Source: Vibrio sp. SCSIO 43137
GTDB lineage: Bacteria; Pseudomonadota; Gammaproteobacteria; Enterobacterales; Vibrionaceae
NCBI RefSeq assembly: GCF_028201475.1
Contig: NZ_CP116384.1
Span: 1,240,001 to 1,304,000 of the forward strand
Direction of reading: 5' to 3'
DNA length: 64,000 bases
In this document: piece after piece, positions 36,607-47,404 of the stretch
Layout of the letters: every line of letters starts with the position of its first letter
How positions within the stretch are numbered: the stretch's first letter is position 1
Made by a program: the position numbers and the translations under genes
The notes under the pieces: generated by a model
Told to the model about the DNA's origin: nothing
Seen by the model: the letters and a program-made list of their open reading frames with translations, nothing else
Databases searched by the model: none

Positions 36607-38568
36607 CTAAACAGCCTCCTGCTCACTGTCGTCTTTGTTAATTTCGTACTTTTTAAGTTTGCGCCATAATGTTGTACGGCCTATTTTAAGTGCCGCTGCA
36701 ATATCATTAATGCGCCCGTCAAACACTTCCCATGCTTCTTTTATCGCCTTTCGCTCTAACTCTTCCAGACTCTGGATAGATGCTCCCCAGTACACCTCTT
36801 CCTGACCGCTTTTACTGCTGAGTAACTGGCTGGGTAAATCATCAATATCGATCAGGTTGCGACGACGGTTCAGTACAATTTTCTCAACCTTGTTTTGCAG
36901 CTCAGCAATATTGCCCGGCCAGGAGTAACCACATAAGGCTTCTAGTGCAGGCTCCGACATAACAATATCGACATTAAAACGCTTCTTCATTCGCTTTATC
37001 TGCCGGTCAACATAAGCAGGAATATCTTCCTTACGTTGCCTTAACGGTGGAATCATTAACTCGATTGCCCCAATGGCATAGTAAAGCTGACGGCGGAAGT
37101 TATGCTTGCTGACATACTGTTCAAGATCGACATTGGTACTGGTAATAAGCTGAAAGTTCACCGGTATCATCCGGCTACTGCTATCACGCACAAGTATGTT
37201 GGTTTTCAACATCTGCAACAGTGCTGACTGAGCCTCTTCCGACAGGTATTCCACCTGCTCCAGATACAAGGTTCCGCCATTCGCCAGCTCAAACTTAGAA
37301 GCAGCCCCTTCACCCTCATCAGTACCAAACAGGGTCCGTAACATATTTTCCGGAGCGATGCTCTTACAGTTTACCGTCAGGAAAGGCCCTTCACTGTTCT
37401 GGCTGTAATTATGCAGCGCCATGGCTATCTGGCCTTTGCCTACTCCGCTTTCTCCGCGCAGCAATACCGGATCTTTTACCTTGGCGGCACGTTTAGCCAG
37501 CGTAATAACCTGCTTCATCTTCTTCGAGTGTGCCACCAGAGAATCAAAGCTAAGATCGGCATTGGCACCTAACTGGCGCTGAGCCAGACGACGAATAGTT
37601 TCAAGAGGGTGAATAAACAACAAACAGCCGCCATCACTTAACGGGCGTAATGTCGCCAGAACTTCAATAAAATCACCCTGACATTCAATAATCACATCTA
37701 CATGAGATATCTTCTTCCGCTGCTCCCAGCCATTTTTTAACGCCGGCGGCAAAGTCACCATTTCACGAAATGGTTTATAAAGCACTTTGTCTTTGTTCAG
37801 CTTCAGCTTTTCAGAAGCCACTTGGTTTACAAAAGTAATCCGTTCATCTTTGTCCCATGAGACAACACCGTCATCCATGCACTCAAGCACGGCATTTCTC
37901 TGACATAAGATCTGATTAGACTCAGTAAGTGTCTTATCGATCAGTAACTGGCTGGCAACTTCTTTTGCACATGAGTTAATAAGAGACGCATCAGAGTTCT
38001 TATGATCATTCACCCGGGTAAAAATCATTAACGCCGCTCTGGCTCTTCCCTGCTCATCAAACACCGGAGAGGCATGGCCGCTGTAGCCATGTAAGCGGGT
38101 ATTAAAATGTTCAGCAGCAAAAATAGACTCTGTCTCATGGGTCTGTAAGCAGAGGTTTATCGCATTGGTACCCAAACGTCCTTCGCTCCAGAACGAGCCC
38201 TTACTGATGCCCATAGAGCTCAACTCCTGAAGCAGCTCCGGATGACCTAGTATTGACATAGTACAGCCTGTCTCGTCGGTCACCAGAAAGCAGCAGTGGC
38301 GTGACTCCATATACTCATAGGCATCTTCCAGTACCGCTTCTGCAATGCAGGTTACCGCAAGGTTGCGCTTGTTAAAGGACTCTAACGTTGTCCCGGATGC
38401 AATGTGCGGCTTATGCCATTCATAGGCATTGCTCTGTCGCAGGCAACGCTCCCACGATTCAAGAATCGGCGAGCTGGAAAACTGGGGAGCAACCCAGTGG
38501 TGTTTCTGGAAAAAGTCCCAGCGAGTTTGCGTATCGGTTAATCGGCTTTCGATAGCGCTTGAGTTCAT
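36607..38568 (-). CDS. DhaR/AcoR-like AAA+ transcriptional activator without GAFTGA
   Basis: 653 residues with the layout of E. coli DhaR: GAF-like sensor (~65-205), PAS (~225-320), AAA+ with P-loop GESGVGKG (~370), Walker-B-like GGTLYLEQVEYL, and a Fis-type HTH (DIAALKIGRTTLWRKLKKYE). Where sigma-54 activators have GAFTGA this protein reads TLFGTDEGEGAASKFELA, so like DhaR it probably works with sigma-70. The PTS dihydroxyacetone kinase genes whose E. coli counterparts DhaR controls are 13 kb away. It is the best candidate to bind the TGTTTCA-N3-TGAAACA sites, including one upstream of itself at 38711. Confidence 0.82.
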   Translation of the reverse strand: MNSSAIESRLTDTQTRWDFFQKHHWVAPQFSSSPILESWERCLRQSNAYEWHKPHIASGTTLESFNKRNLAVTCIAEAVLEDAYEYMESRHCCFLVTDETGCTMSILGHPELLQELSSMGISKGSFWSEGRLGTNAINLCLQTHETESIFAAEHFNTRLHGYSGHASPVFDEQGRARAALMIFTRVNDHKNSDASLINSCAKEVASQLLIDKTLTESNQILCQRNAVLECMDDGVVSWDKDERITFVNQVASEKLKLNKDKVLYKPFREMVTLPPALKNGWEQRKKISHVDVIIECQGDFIEVLATLRPLSDGGCLLFIHPLETIRRLAQRQLGANADLSFDSLVAHSKKMKQVITLAKRAAKVKDPVLLRGESGVGKGQIAMALHNYSQNSEGPFLTVNCKSIAPENMLRTLFGTDEGEGAASKFELANGGTLYLEQVEYLSEEAQSALLQMLKTNILVRDSSSRMIPVNFQLITSTNVDLEQYVSKHNFRRQLYYAIGAIELMIPPLRQRKEDIPAYVDRQIKRMKKRFNVDIVMSEPALEALCGYSWPGNIAELQNKVEKIVLNRRRNLIDIDDLPSQLLSSKSGQEEVYWGASIQSLEELERKAIKEAWEVFDGRINDIAAALKIGRTTLWRKLKKYEINKDDSEQEAV

Positions 38569-38710
38569 AGTGTTATCTCCAGAGCATTAAGTTGATCATC
38601 CGTAGGGTAGAAAATCATCGGACGCTGAAGTTATCGGGTATCGTAAACTACACCTCACCCTGTCTGTGATCTGTGATGACCAGACAGAACCGGAAATACC
38701 GTGCTAGAAA

Positions 38711-38727
38711 TGTTTCATTTTGAGACA
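38711..38727. promoter_or_regulatory. DhaR-type operator upstream of the dhaR-like gene
   Basis: TGTTTCATTTTGAGACA, 13 of 14 fixed positions of TGTTTCA-N3-TGAAACA, 143 bases upstream of the regulator start. It suggests autoregulation. I see no second copy at helical spacing here. Confidence 0.6.
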
Positions 38728-38772
38728 TTACTTTATGCATCAATAATAATATCCGATATAACGTGTAGACGG

Positions 38773-39909
38773 CTACTTAACCAGAAGCTCAAGTACACCC
38801 GCAAGATTCTGCGCAGTGTAGCGTACATTTTGCTCTGCATTTGTTAGTGCTTCTTCCAGACTGCAAGGCTTGCTCAATACTGAAAAACAGCCATAAATTC
38901 CGGCAGAGCGAAGGGCTAAACAGCCATCACCTAAAGCACCGGCCAGTGCAATTACCGGAATGCCTTTACTCTGAGCCAGACGCGACACACCTACCGGCGT
39001 TTTTCCATGAATGGTCTGGCCATCAATGCGTCCTTCACCAGTGATAACCAAATCAGCGCCATGCAGTTTTCTCTCTAACTCCACCGCTTGCAACACAATC
39101 TGGATGCCGGGTTTAAGCTCTGCCTGCATAAATGCCATTAAAGCGGATCCCATTCCCCCGGCAGCACCGGAACCGGGTTGTTTCTCGACATCGATAGCCA
39201 AATCAGACTTGATAATGGTGGCGTAACGCTGCAAGGCATCATCAAGCGCCTTTATCATCTGCGGGCTAGCTCCTTTTTGTGGCCCGAAAACCGCGCTGGC
39301 ACCTTTGTCTCCAGTGAGGGGATTATCAACATCACAGGCACAGATAAAGCGGGTATCAGCAAGGCGTGGATCTAGTCCTTTTACATCCATAGATGCTAGT
39401 TCGAGCAAGCCTTCCCCATTTGGTGACACTGGTTTACCGTTATCCGCCAAAAAGCGTACTCCAAGCGCCGACATCATCCCCATACCGCCATCGTTGGTCG
39501 CACTACCACCGATAGCCACTATGATATTTTCTACCCCCAAATCCAGCGCAGCACTCACCAGTTCACCGGTACCAAAACTCGTGGCAACCATTGGGTTACG
39601 CTGCTCATAAGGAACCAGCTCTATACCGGAAGCGCTGGCCATCTCAATGACAGCGGTCACTCCATCACCTAAAATTCCGAACTCAGCCCTGACGGGCGTA
39701 CCTAACGGTCCGGTTACGCTTACTTTATGGCGCGAGCCATTAGTGGCATCCACTAAAGCACTCATGGTCCCTTCGCCGCCATCAGCAACCGGGACGCAAA
39801 GGCACTCAATATCAGGCATAACATCGGACAAGCCGTCAGCAATAGCGTTTGCTACCTGTTTGGCACTCAGGCTGTCTTTAAATGAATCAGGAGAAATGAC
39901 AACTTTCAT
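38773..39909 (-). CDS. glxK: Glycerate kinase (GlxK/GarK family)
   Basis: 378 residues from the ATG at 39909 (MKVVISPDSFKDSLSA), with AAGGAA upstream. Type I glycerate kinase motifs are VPVADGGEGTMSAL, AIGGSATNDGGMGMMSALG and ITGEGRIDGQTIHGKTPVGV. It phosphorylates D-glycerate (2-phosphoglycerate in this class) and completes the route glyoxylate, tartronate semialdehyde, glycerate. It is last in the gcl-hyi-glxR-glxK operon, 65 bases after glxR. Whether it is closer to glxK or garK cannot be told by eye. Confidence 0.9.
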   Translation of the reverse strand: MKVVISPDSFKDSLSAKQVANAIADGLSDVMPDIECLCVPVADGGEGTMSALVDATNGSRHKVSVTGPLGTPVRAEFGILGDGVTAVIEMASASGIELVPYEQRNPMVATSFGTGELVSAALDLGVENIIVAIGGSATNDGGMGMMSALGVRFLADNGKPVSPNGEGLLELASMDVKGLDPRLADTRFICACDVDNPLTGDKGASAVFGPQKGASPQMIKALDDALQRYATIIKSDLAIDVEKQPGSGAAGGMGSALMAFMQAELKPGIQIVLQAVELERKLHGADLVITGEGRIDGQTIHGKTPVGVSRLAQSKGIPVIALAGALGDGCLALRSAGIYGCFSVLSKPCSLEEALTNAEQNVRYTAQNLAGVLELLVK

Positions 39910-39974
39910 TGGGGGATATTCCTTCAACTTAAAAAAAGGGCTGAGGTCTTACCCAACAGCCCAAGGAGAGTGAG

Positions 39975-40859
39975 TTAATCACGAATTGAGTGATTACTCA
40001 TATGCTCGATCGCTTTGATCATCGCAGAGTGGTCCCAGTTAGCACCATCCAGTGCTTTACAGGTATTGAATAACTCTTGAGCATTGGCCGTGCTTGGCAG
40101 GTTCACACCAAGTTCCTTTGCGCCTTCCAGTGCATTATTAAGATCTTTCTGATGAAGAGAGATACGGAAGCCGGGATCGAATGTGCCTTTAACCATACGC
40201 TCACCATGCACTTCCAGAATCTTAGATGAGGCGAAACCGCCCATTAGTGCCTGACGGATTTTGGCAGGATCGGCGCCCGCTTTAGATGCAAATACCAGTG
40301 CTTCGGCTACCGCTTCAATGTTCAGGGCTACGATGATCTGGTTGGCCACTTTACAAGTTTGACCATCACCATTACCGCCGACTAAAGTGATGTTCTGACC
40401 CATAACGTCAAACAGAGGTTTTACCTTAGCGAAGGCCTCATCACGGCCGCCGACCATGATAGACAATGTGCCTGCAATAGCGCCCACTTCACCACCAGAA
40501 ACAGGCGCATCCAGATACCATGCACCAGCAGCTTCAACACGCTCAGCAAACGCTTTAGTCGCGATTGGTGAGATGGAACTCATATCAACTACGATCTTGT
40601 CTTTCGCCAGACCTTTTTCTACGCCATGTTCAGCAAACAGTACTTCTTCAACCTGCGGTGTATCCGGTACCATGATGACAATGACGTCAGCAGCTTCAGC
40701 GACTGCAGCCGGGTTTGGACAGGCATAGCCTTTGTCTCCCAGCAGTTCAGCAGGTGCTGCTTCAAAGTGTTCAGAGAAGTAAAGGGTATAGCCGGCATCT
40801 TGCAGGTTTTTTGCCATTGGCTTACCCATAATGCCTGTACCGATAAATCCGATTTTCAT
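39975..40859 (-). CDS. glxR: 2-hydroxy-3-oxopropionate (tartronate semialdehyde) reductase
   Basis: 294 residues from the ATG at 40859 (MKIGFIGTGIMGKPMAKN), with GGAGC upstream. The family has GFIGTGIMG for NAD(P) binding, the substrate motif DAPVSGGEVGAIAGTLS and the catalytic lysine region GNGDGQTCKVANQIIVAL. It reduces tartronate semialdehyde to D-glycerate. It starts 14 bases after hyi. garR and glxR are near-equivalent; context favours glxR. Confidence 0.92.
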   Translation of the reverse strand: MKIGFIGTGIMGKPMAKNLQDAGYTLYFSEHFEAAPAELLGDKGYACPNPAAVAEAADVIVIMVPDTPQVEEVLFAEHGVEKGLAKDKIVVDMSSISPIATKAFAERVEAAGAWYLDAPVSGGEVGAIAGTLSIMVGGRDEAFAKVKPLFDVMGQNITLVGGNGDGQTCKVANQIIVALNIEAVAEALVFASKAGADPAKIRQALMGGFASSKILEVHGERMVKGTFDPGFRISLHQKDLNNALEGAKELGVNLPSTANAQELFNTCKALDGANWDHSAMIKAIEHMSNHSIRD

Positions 40860-40873
40860 TTTCTGCTCCAAAA

Positions 40874-41656
40874 TTAAATTAAGTTATGATCTTTAAGCCA
40901 GCCAAGGCCCGCTTCAGTGCCGTTTGCCGGTACATATTCACATCCCACCCAGCCTTGATAACCAATGTTATCCAGATGCTTAAACAGGAATCCGTAGTTC
41001 AGTTCACCTGTGCCCGGCTCATGACGACCGGGATTGTCGGCCAGTTGTACGTGAGCGATCTGGGCTTTGTGATCGGTTAAGGTGCGGGCAATGTTTCCTT
41101 CCATAATTTGCATATGGTAGATATCGTACTGGTAACGGATATTTGAGCTGCCCGTTGCTTCGATAATACGCAGCGCCTGCTTAGTTGTACTGACACAAAA
41201 ACCCGGCATATCCTGGGTATTAATTGCTTCTACAACCAGAAGGATATCTGCCTGCTCTAATAAGTCGGCAGCGTATTTCAGGTTCCCTACAAGAGTCTCT
41301 TGTGCAACGTCCATAGACAGATCTGCCGGAACCAGACCTGACAGGCAGTTAACCTGCTTACACCCCAACACTTTTGCGTATTCAGTCGCTTTATCTACAC
41401 CCTGACGGAACTCTTCAACGCGCTCCGGCAAACAAGCAATACCACGCTCGCCATTGGCAAAATCACCGGCAGGCAGGTTAAACAGCACCTGAGTTAAGCC
41501 AAACTTATCTAGCTCAGTTTTAATTGCTTCAGCTTCAAAGTCATACGGAAACAGGTATTCCACACCTTTAAAACCTGCTTTTGCCGCTGCTTCGAAACGA
41601 GCCATAAAGTCCATTTCAGTAAACAGCATGGACAGATTTGCAGCCATCTTAGGCAT
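40874..41656 (-). CDS. hyi: Hydroxypyruvate isomerase
   Basis: 260 residues, TIM-barrel of the AP-endonuclease-2 class. Motifs are AANLSMLFTEMDFMARFEAAA, LFNLPAGDFANGERGIACLP and metal ligands in VEAINTQDMPGF, YQYDIYHMQ and GCEYVPANGTE. It interconverts hydroxypyruvate and tartronate semialdehyde. It is the second gene of the operon, 61 bases after gcl. Confidence 0.93.
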   Translation of the reverse strand: MPKMAANLSMLFTEMDFMARFEAAAKAGFKGVEYLFPYDFEAEAIKTELDKFGLTQVLFNLPAGDFANGERGIACLPERVEEFRQGVDKATEYAKVLGCKQVNCLSGLVPADLSMDVAQETLVGNLKYAADLLEQADILLVVEAINTQDMPGFCVSTTKQALRIIEATGSSNIRYQYDIYHMQIMEGNIARTLTDHKAQIAHVQLADNPGRHEPGTGELNYGFLFKHLDNIGYQGWVGCEYVPANGTEAGLGWLKDHNLI

Positions 41657-41717
41657 AGTTTCTCCTCGTCTATTTTTATGACCCGGATAGCCATCCGGGT
41701 CTGGTTAGTTCAGAAAA

Positions 41718-43457
41718 TTAAAGGTCAATAACTTCTTCGAATTCAGTCACTTTATCGATGTCCGGACCCATTGCGATGTTGGTTACACGCTCAGTGATAA
41801 CTTCAACAACCACTGGTACCCTGAATTCAGCCATCATCTCTTTCGCTTTTTCCAGCGCAGGCCCAATCTCTTCAGGATCGAAAACACGGATTGCTTTACA
41901 GCCAAGACCTTCTACAACAGATACATGGTCAACACCGTAGCCATTCAGCTCAGGGGCATTAATGTTTTCGAACGAGAGCTGTACGCAGTAGTCGATATCA
42001 AAGTTACGTTGCGCTTGACGAATCAGTCCCAGATAAGCGTTGTTAATCAGGACATAGATAAACGGCAGGTTAAACTGCGCACCAACAGCAAACTCTTCTA
42101 CAAGGAACTGGAAGTCATAGTCACCGGAAACGGCGACAACCGGCTTGCTTGGGTCTGCCTTTACAACTCCAAGTGCTGCTGGCAATGTCCAGCCCAGCGG
42201 ACCTGCCTGACAAGCATTGATCCAGTGACGTGGTTTCTGAACACGAAGGAACTGGTTAGCAGCAATTTGCGCATTACCGATAGTCGCGACATAACGGGTA
42301 TCCGGACCGAATGCTTTGTTCATCTCGTGATAAACACGTTGTGGTTTAACCGGTTTCTGATCGAAATCTTCACGGCGTAACATTGTACGCTTACGCTCTA
42401 CACATTCGCCCAACCACTCTGTGCGCTGCTTTAATTCACCGTTGTCGCGCATCTCTTTCGCCACTTCAATGAAAAGCTTAAGTGCCGAGCCAGCATCGGA
42501 TGCAATACCCAGATCAGGTGCAAATACACGGCCAATCTGAGTAGGTTCGATATCAACATGAATAAACTTACGACCTTTGGTATAAGTCTCGATAGCACCC
42601 GTGTGGCGGTTGGCCCAGCGGTTACCGATACCAAATACAAAGTCAGATTCAAGGTAAGTTGCGTTACCGTATCTGTGGTTTGCCTGACATCCCATACGGC
42701 CAACCATCAGCTCATGGTCATCACCAATCACACCCCAGCCACGCAAAGTCTGAATCACAGGTACACCAGTAATTTCTGCGAACTCGCGGAACAGTTCAGA
42801 TGCGTCAGCATTAATGATGCCGCCACCAGCAACGAGCAGAGGTTTCTCTGCTTCGTTCAGCATCTCTAGTGCACGTTTAGCCTGAGCTTTTGTCGCCTGA
42901 GGCTTATGAGGTACCAGCGGCTCATACAGATCAATATCAAACTCAATTTCTGTCAGTTGTACGTCCATTGGCAGATCTAATAAAACCGGGCCGGGACGGC
43001 CGGAGCGCATCTCAAAGAAGGCTTTCTGGAAGGTACCCGGCAGCTGTGCCGCTTCCAGAATGGTTACCGCCATTTTAGTAACCGGCTTGGCAATAGACTC
43101 AATATCTACCGCCTGAAAATCTTCTTTATGCAGTTTGGCAACAGGTGCCTGTCCTGTAATACAAAGAATTGGAATCGAATCGGCAGATGCTGAATACAGG
43201 CCGGTAATCATATCTGTGCCAGCCGGACCTGACGTACCGATACAAACGCCAATGTTCCCATCAGCGGTGCGGGTGTAGCCTTCCGCCATATGTGAGGCAC
43301 CCTCTACGTGGCGTGCCAGAACATGGTCGATGCCACCCAGCTTTTTCATCGCTGCATACATAGGGTTGATAGCCGCGCCCGGTACACCAAATGCGGTATC
43401 AACACCTTCTTTTTTCAATATTAGAACTGCTGCTTCTATTGCGCGCATTCTAGCCAT
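41718..43457 (-). CDS. gcl: Glyoxylate carboligase (tartronate-semialdehyde synthase)
   Basis: 579 residues from the ATG at 43457 ([18 protein letters not shown]), with TTTGGAGA upstream. The thiamine-diphosphate enzyme signature includes [11 protein letters not shown] and the Mg/ThDP motif GDYDF...[24 protein letters not shown] has Val where most ThDP enzymes carry the catalytic Glu, a known hallmark of Gcl. It joins two glyoxylates to tartronate semialdehyde and CO2. It heads the operon, with two operator-like palindromes 190-245 bases upstream of its start. Confidence 0.95.
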   Translation of the reverse strand: MARMRAIEAAVLILKKEGVDTAFGVPGAAINPMYAAMKKLGGIDHVLARHVEGASHMAEGYTRTADGNIGVCIGTSGPAGTDMITGLYSASADSIPILCITGQAPVAKLHKEDFQAVDIESIAKPVTKMAVTILEAAQLPGTFQKAFFEMRSGRPGPVLLDLPMDVQLTEIEFDIDLYEPLVPHKPQATKAQAKRALEMLNEAEKPLLVAGGGIINADASELFREFAEITGVPVIQTLRGWGVIGDDHELMVGRMGCQANHRYGNATYLESDFVFGIGNRWANRHTGAIETYTKGRKFIHVDIEPTQIGRVFAPDLGIASDAGSALKLFIEVAKEMRDNGELKQRTEWLGECVERKRTMLRREDFDQKPVKPQRVYHEMNKAFGPDTRYVATIGNAQIAANQFLRVQKPRHWINACQAGPLGWTLPAALGVVKADPSKPVVAVSGDYDFQFLVEEFAVGAQFNLPFIYVLINNAYLGLIRQAQRNFDIDYCVQLSFENINAPELNGYGVDHVSVVEGLGCKAIRVFDPEEIGPALEKAKEMMAEFRVPVVVEVITERVTNIAMGPDIDKVTEFEEVIDL

Positions 43458-43650
43458 AATTCCAATCTCCAAAGTTTATTATTAGTTAAATAAAGGCTCA
43501 GGCAAGTTTATTTAAGGTAGCTATCAACCTATTTATTTAGTGAACATGGAAATATACTTCTGTTATTTCCAAAACCTGAAAGAACCTTTATTAACCATCT
43601 TCATTCTTCATATTAAAGCGCTAATTTTTCCGCACAATCGTGACACTTTT

Positions 43651-43699
43651 TGTTTCAAATCGAATCGCAACAGATACGCCTGAGTTTCAATTTGAAACG
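43651..43699. promoter_or_regulatory. Pair of DhaR-type operator sites upstream of gcl
   Basis: 43651-43667 begins with the perfect half TGTTTCA (second half weak, 11 of 14 overall). 43683-43699 contains the perfect palindrome GTTTCAATTTGAAAC. Centres are 32 bases apart, about three turns. Confidence 0.6.
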
Positions 43700-43736
43700 C
43701 AGCTATCCCGACAAACGGAATTATTTGCTTTACCTT

Positions 43737-45635
43737 CTATAAAGAAAATTTAAAGGCAGCGAGCAGCTTGTTCTGCTCACCGGACATCGCTTCAAGTTCT
43801 CTGCATGCACTCACACCTGTGGCGATAAATTTCTGATTGTTGGCAACCAGCTCATTCACCATTGAGATGTTTTCAAAGATGTCCTGTGTCACCCGTGATT
43901 GCTCTTCAGATGCTGTGGCTACCGTGGTATTCATATCAGATATTTTTGCTACAGCGGCACTGATCTCAGCAAAGGCCTGAGTCACGGAAGCTGCAATCTC
44001 TGCCGACTGATTAATCAGCTCTGAATTTTGCTGCATGATCTGGCTGGCATTTCCTGACTGACTCTGCAATTGCTCTATAAGTTGCTGTATGTTCACTGTC
44101 GACTGCTGGGTTTTAGAGGCCAGATTACGGACTTCGTCAGCGACGACGGCAAAACCACGCCCGGACTCACCAGCCCGCGCTGCTTCAATGGCGGCATTCA
44201 GCGCCAATAGGTTGGTCTGTTCTGAGACGCTATTAATTACATCAATGACACTTCCAATCTCGGATGAATGCTGATTAAGTTGTTGAATTACGCTGAGAGC
44301 TTCATCAGAGGTTTCGCTTACCTGCATGGAGATGGTTCCCAACTCACTCATCGCCCCTTGCCCATGATAAATATGCTGAAGTGCCTGCTGGGCCTCTTCA
44401 TCGGCAATCGCGGCATTAGCGCTTACCTGCTCAGCGGTCACAGACAGTTCACTGACCGCCGTAGATACCAGAGTTATCTTGTCGACCTCTTCTACCGCAT
44501 TGTTGCTAGCCTGCTGCATAGAGTGCGATAACTCATCCGAAGCAACGGAAACATTGTCAGCCACCTTATTTAGGGTACCGGTGGCCTTTGAAAGGTCGGA
44601 TGTTGTTTTATTAAACGCCTGACTAAGCCCGACAAACTCATTACTGGAAGAAGCACCTTTCTCTACTGCAATACTGCTGGTGAAATCTCCCTGCGACATC
44701 CTGTCAATGTTAAAGCTGATTTGATTAATCCAGGAAAGCTGCCAGCGGTTTATGGCCATGGTAAGCAGCAAAGTAATCACTAAAACAGCCGCGACGGCTG
44801 CTAACTTAATCACCAGAGCCACCTCAGACAGGGCACTATAATCAACAATCAAAGCTGCCAGTTGTGCTTCACTACGCTGTCGTGTTTCCGCCAACAAGCT
44901 ATTAATTTGAACAAGGCCTTGCTCAATCTGTTGTTGGTACTTACTTACTTCTGAACGGTTATTTAATATAGTATCGGTAGCTTGTTGATAGGCATTGATA
45001 AACTGTACGTAATCCCGTTCTCCCCCCATAGACTGGAGAGTTTCCAATAGCTGTTTCAGTTCGCGGCGAAGCTTAACTTCCGGATCAGGGATATTGACGG
45101 TAAACAGGTTAGCCACCCTATCCTGAATATGGGAACTTAGTATTAACAGACGATCACGCTTTTGTAACCATTCAGCAGCTGAATCAGAATAAGGTGTGTT
45201 TAGCTTGGCAAACTTGTCTGCTAACCAAGGCAGGTTGAGGTACAGGTTGACCGACTCTGCTGTCAGCCGGTTTTTTTCTTTCAGCAATTCAGAGAGTTCA
45301 TCAACAGATTGCTGTAATGTCAGTTGATCACTGTCTATTTTTTTACTGGTTTCTTTCAGGGTAGCGGCTATCCCAAGGAACTGTTGCTCAAATGTGCTCA
45401 GCTCAGTCAGATTATCTGCACGCTTATTTACCAGATTCGCCATATGGCTTATTTTTTCTACTTGAGAATCTATTAACTGGCTATCTTTTTTCTTTTCAGC
45501 CAGAGATATAGTTACTGTGTTTATTTTGTCGTATTCATAATAAAAAGCACCCGACATACAGAGTAAAACTAAAATGGTCACAAATATCGGCAGCAATAAT
45601 ATTTTATTCAGTCGAGTTTTATTAAACAGTTGCAT
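43737..45635 (-). CDS. Methyl-accepting chemotaxis protein
   Basis: 632 residues. TM1 ~12-32 ([17 protein letters not shown]), a ~235-residue helical periplasmic sensor, TM2 ~272-292 ([17 protein letters not shown]), HAMP, then the signalling hairpin with the conserved tip [27 protein letters not shown] (in parts). The ligand is unknown; its place between gcl and the FAD/BCCT genes suggests it senses the compound taken up and degraded here. A perfect hairpin (45664-45674/45691-45701) separates it from the cyclophilin-like gene. Confidence 0.92.
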   Translation of the reverse strand: MQLFNKTRLNKILLLPIFVTILVLLCMSGAFYYEYDKINTVTISLAEKKKDSQLIDSQVEKISHMANLVNKRADNLTELSTFEQQFLGIAATLKETSKKIDSDQLTLQQSVDELSELLKEKNRLTAESVNLYLNLPWLADKFAKLNTPYSDSAAEWLQKRDRLLILSSHIQDRVANLFTVNIPDPEVKLRRELKQLLETLQSMGGERDYVQFINAYQQATDTILNNRSEVSKYQQQIEQGLVQINSLLAETRQRSEAQLAALIVDYSALSEVALVIKLAAVAAVLVITLLLTMAINRWQLSWINQISFNIDRMSQGDFTSSIAVEKGASSSNEFVGLSQAFNKTTSDLSKATGTLNKVADNVSVASDELSHSMQQASNNAVEEVDKITLVSTAVSELSVTAEQVSANAAIADEEAQQALQHIYHGQGAMSELGTISMQVSETSDEALSVIQQLNQHSSEIGSVIDVINSVSEQTNLLALNAAIEAARAGESGRGFAVVADEVRNLASKTQQSTVNIQQLIEQLQSQSGNASQIMQQNSELINQSAEIAASVTQAFAEISAAVAKISDMNTTVATASEEQSRVTQDIFENISMVNELVANNQKFIATGVSACRELEAMSGEQNKLLAAFKFSL

Positions 45636-45663
45636 ATGGGATTCCTTAACAGCAATTAAATAC

Positions 45664-45701
45664 TGCTTCGGGGAATCCTTACTTTATATTTCCCCGAAGC
45701 A
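45664..45701 (-). terminator. Hairpin between the cyclophilin-like gene and the chemoreceptor
   Basis: TGCTTCGGGGA and TCCCCGAAGCA form an 11-bp perfect stem with a 16-base loop. No strong T-run follows, so termination may be partial. Confidence 0.5.
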
Positions 45702-45708
45702 TCAGGCT

Positions 45709-46086
45709 TCAGCTCACCTTGAGGCGCACTTCTATCTGACTGTTATCATTCACCTGAAGCAGTGACGGCAAACGACCTTTGATTTTGCCGACCATATTGA
45801 CGGCAGATGCAGCCTGTGGAGTGCCATCTGTACTGCAGGGAGTGGGACCGAAAAACAGACATAATGCTCTGTCAGGCGGCCAATAAGCGACATCGCCTAC
45901 ATCTACAATTTCACGGGCGTCATAGGCGGCTTCCATATCCACCGGAGTTGAAAAATAGATTTCATCTCCCCAGCGTTTGGCACGGGACTTGATCGGCAGG
46001 CTTGCCAGCAATTCTTGTGCTGTATCGCTGCCGTTTAACTCAATATCCACTACCAGTGAGCCCATCTGAACTTCTATCATTTGCAT
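45709..46086 (-). CDS. Cyclophilin-like fold protein
   Basis: 125 residues from the ATG at 46086 (MQMIEVQMGSLVVDIELN), with GGAGAG upstream. GDEIYFSTPVDMEAAYDARE, VDVGDVAYWPP and LCLFFGPTPCS are typical of the small bacterial cyclophilin-like (AfpA-like) family, which has the cyclophilin fold but usually no proline isomerase site. Its function is unknown. It follows the FAD oxidoreductase by 13 bases, so it is part of that operon. Confidence 0.78.
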   Translation of the reverse strand: MQMIEVQMGSLVVDIELNGSDTAQELLASLPIKSRAKRWGDEIYFSTPVDMEAAYDAREIVDVGDVAYWPPDRALCLFFGPTPCSTDGTPQAASAVNMVGKIKGRLPSLLQVNDNSQIEVRLKVS

Positions 46087-46099
46087 TGCTGCTCTCCAG

Positions 46100-47377
46100 T
46101 TATACCGGTACCGCACCGTGCTCAACCGTCATTGCAACGATATCTGAACTCGGAATATCACGTGAATAAACACCACGTTGCACCGCCAGTGCAGCCGCCG
46201 CTCCCACCGCCTGCCCCATAGCCATACAAGTACACTGCGCGCGAATACCCGCCAATGATTTACGGTCTGAAGAGAGAATCCGCCCGGCAACCAGAAGACG
46301 GTTACTCTCTTTAGGGACCAGAGCCGACAGAGGAACCTTAGGAATCAACTCATCAGACTCGTGGAAGATCTCGTCACAGCCATTATCTTCGTTATGCAGG
46401 TCGATATAGTTGAATGCGTGGCAGATACTGTCCTTGTAGTGTTTCGCCGTCATAAACTCATCCAGAGTGACATTGTGCTCACCGACAATCCGGCAGCCTT
46501 CGCGGGACAGAGCACGGCTATACATGGTTTTAAGCACAGCCCTTTCAGCGCCCGGAATCTTATCTTTCACAAACTCATACATGCGTAGCATTCGTTTACG
46601 GCCTTCGATATTGGCCTGAGTCTGTCCATCGGCATCAGTTGTGTCACAGCCATAAATATGAGTCGAGTTATGACCACCCATTTGCAAGTACCAGATAAAC
46701 TCATAGATACCGAAGTAAGCCCAGTCACCTTTTTCCAGCCGGCCCGCTTCCATCGCCTCTTCGTATAGCTTCTGCGCCTCACCTTTCCAGACTTGTTGCA
46801 GGTCAATGCCCTCAATCCGGTACTGCAAAGTACCCGGCTGACGTTTAGGTGCTTTCACCACCGGCAAGTCCAGAGCCCGCACAACATCGGCATCCCCGGA
46901 ACAGTCGATCAACTCCCGGCAGCGGGTAATGCGCTTAATACCACGGGCGTACGATGTGACGGTCCACCAGTTTCCATCCGCTTCGACTTCGCCGATAAAT
47001 TCGTGATAGTGGATCTCTACACCAGCGTCCAGTGCAGCTTGCTCAGCAACTGTGGCATAAACCGGCACGTTAATATGGCTGTAATAGCCGGGAGTATCGA
47101 CGGCGCGACGCTCGGTAAACGGCTTAATGGCGAGACCTTCGATCTCTTTTGAACGGCTGAACAGCTCCCAGCCGATACCTTGCACAACTGCCTGGCGTGG
47201 CGTGTGCCAATGGTTGGGCATAAATACGCCACCATCGGTCATGGTACCGCCCAGCATAGAGCTGGCTTCAATCAGGGAAACTTTTATTCCGGCGCGGGCA
47301 GCCTGAATAGCCGCAATATGGCCGGCCGTACCCCCACCAGCGACGACGACGTCGACAGTGTCTTGGATAACTTTCAT
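46100..47377 (-). CDS. FAD-dependent oxidoreductase (FAD_oxidored type), second of a pair
   Basis: 425 residues from the ATG at 47377 (MKVIQDTVDVVVAGGG), with AGGAG upstream. The N-terminal Rossmann motif VVAGGGTAGHIAAIQAARAG is followed by LIEASSMLGGTMTDGG. Later the ELIDCSGDADVVRAL motif and C-terminal GRILSSDRKSLAGIRAQC, MGQAVGAAAALA close the FAD domain. The family includes oxidases and dehydrogenases of unclear substrate. It has the same architecture as the gene at 47448-48809 and is transcribed with it. Confidence 0.83.
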   Translation of the reverse strand: MKVIQDTVDVVVAGGGTAGHIAAIQAARAGIKVSLIEASSMLGGTMTDGGVFMPNHWHTPRQAVVQGIGWELFSRSKEIEGLAIKPFTERRAVDTPGYYSHINVPVYATVAEQAALDAGVEIHYHEFIGEVEADGNWWTVTSYARGIKRITRCRELIDCSGDADVVRALDLPVVKAPKRQPGTLQYRIEGIDLQQVWKGEAQKLYEEAMEAGRLEKGDWAYFGIYEFIWYLQMGGHNSTHIYGCDTTDADGQTQANIEGRKRMLRMYEFVKDKIPGAERAVLKTMYSRALSREGCRIVGEHNVTLDEFMTAKHYKDSICHAFNYIDLHNEDNGCDEIFHESDELIPKVPLSALVPKESNRLLVAGRILSSDRKSLAGIRAQCTCMAMGQAVGAAAALAVQRGVYSRDIPSSDIVAMTVEHGAVPV

Positions 47378-47404
47378 GGAAGGACTCCTAAAAGGATTGA
47401 TGAT

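Noticed and set aside
41718..43457. Missing catalytic Glu in Gcl taken as a defect
   Set aside because: Val at this place is a known feature of glyoxylate carboligase, so it supports the assignment rather than a lesion.
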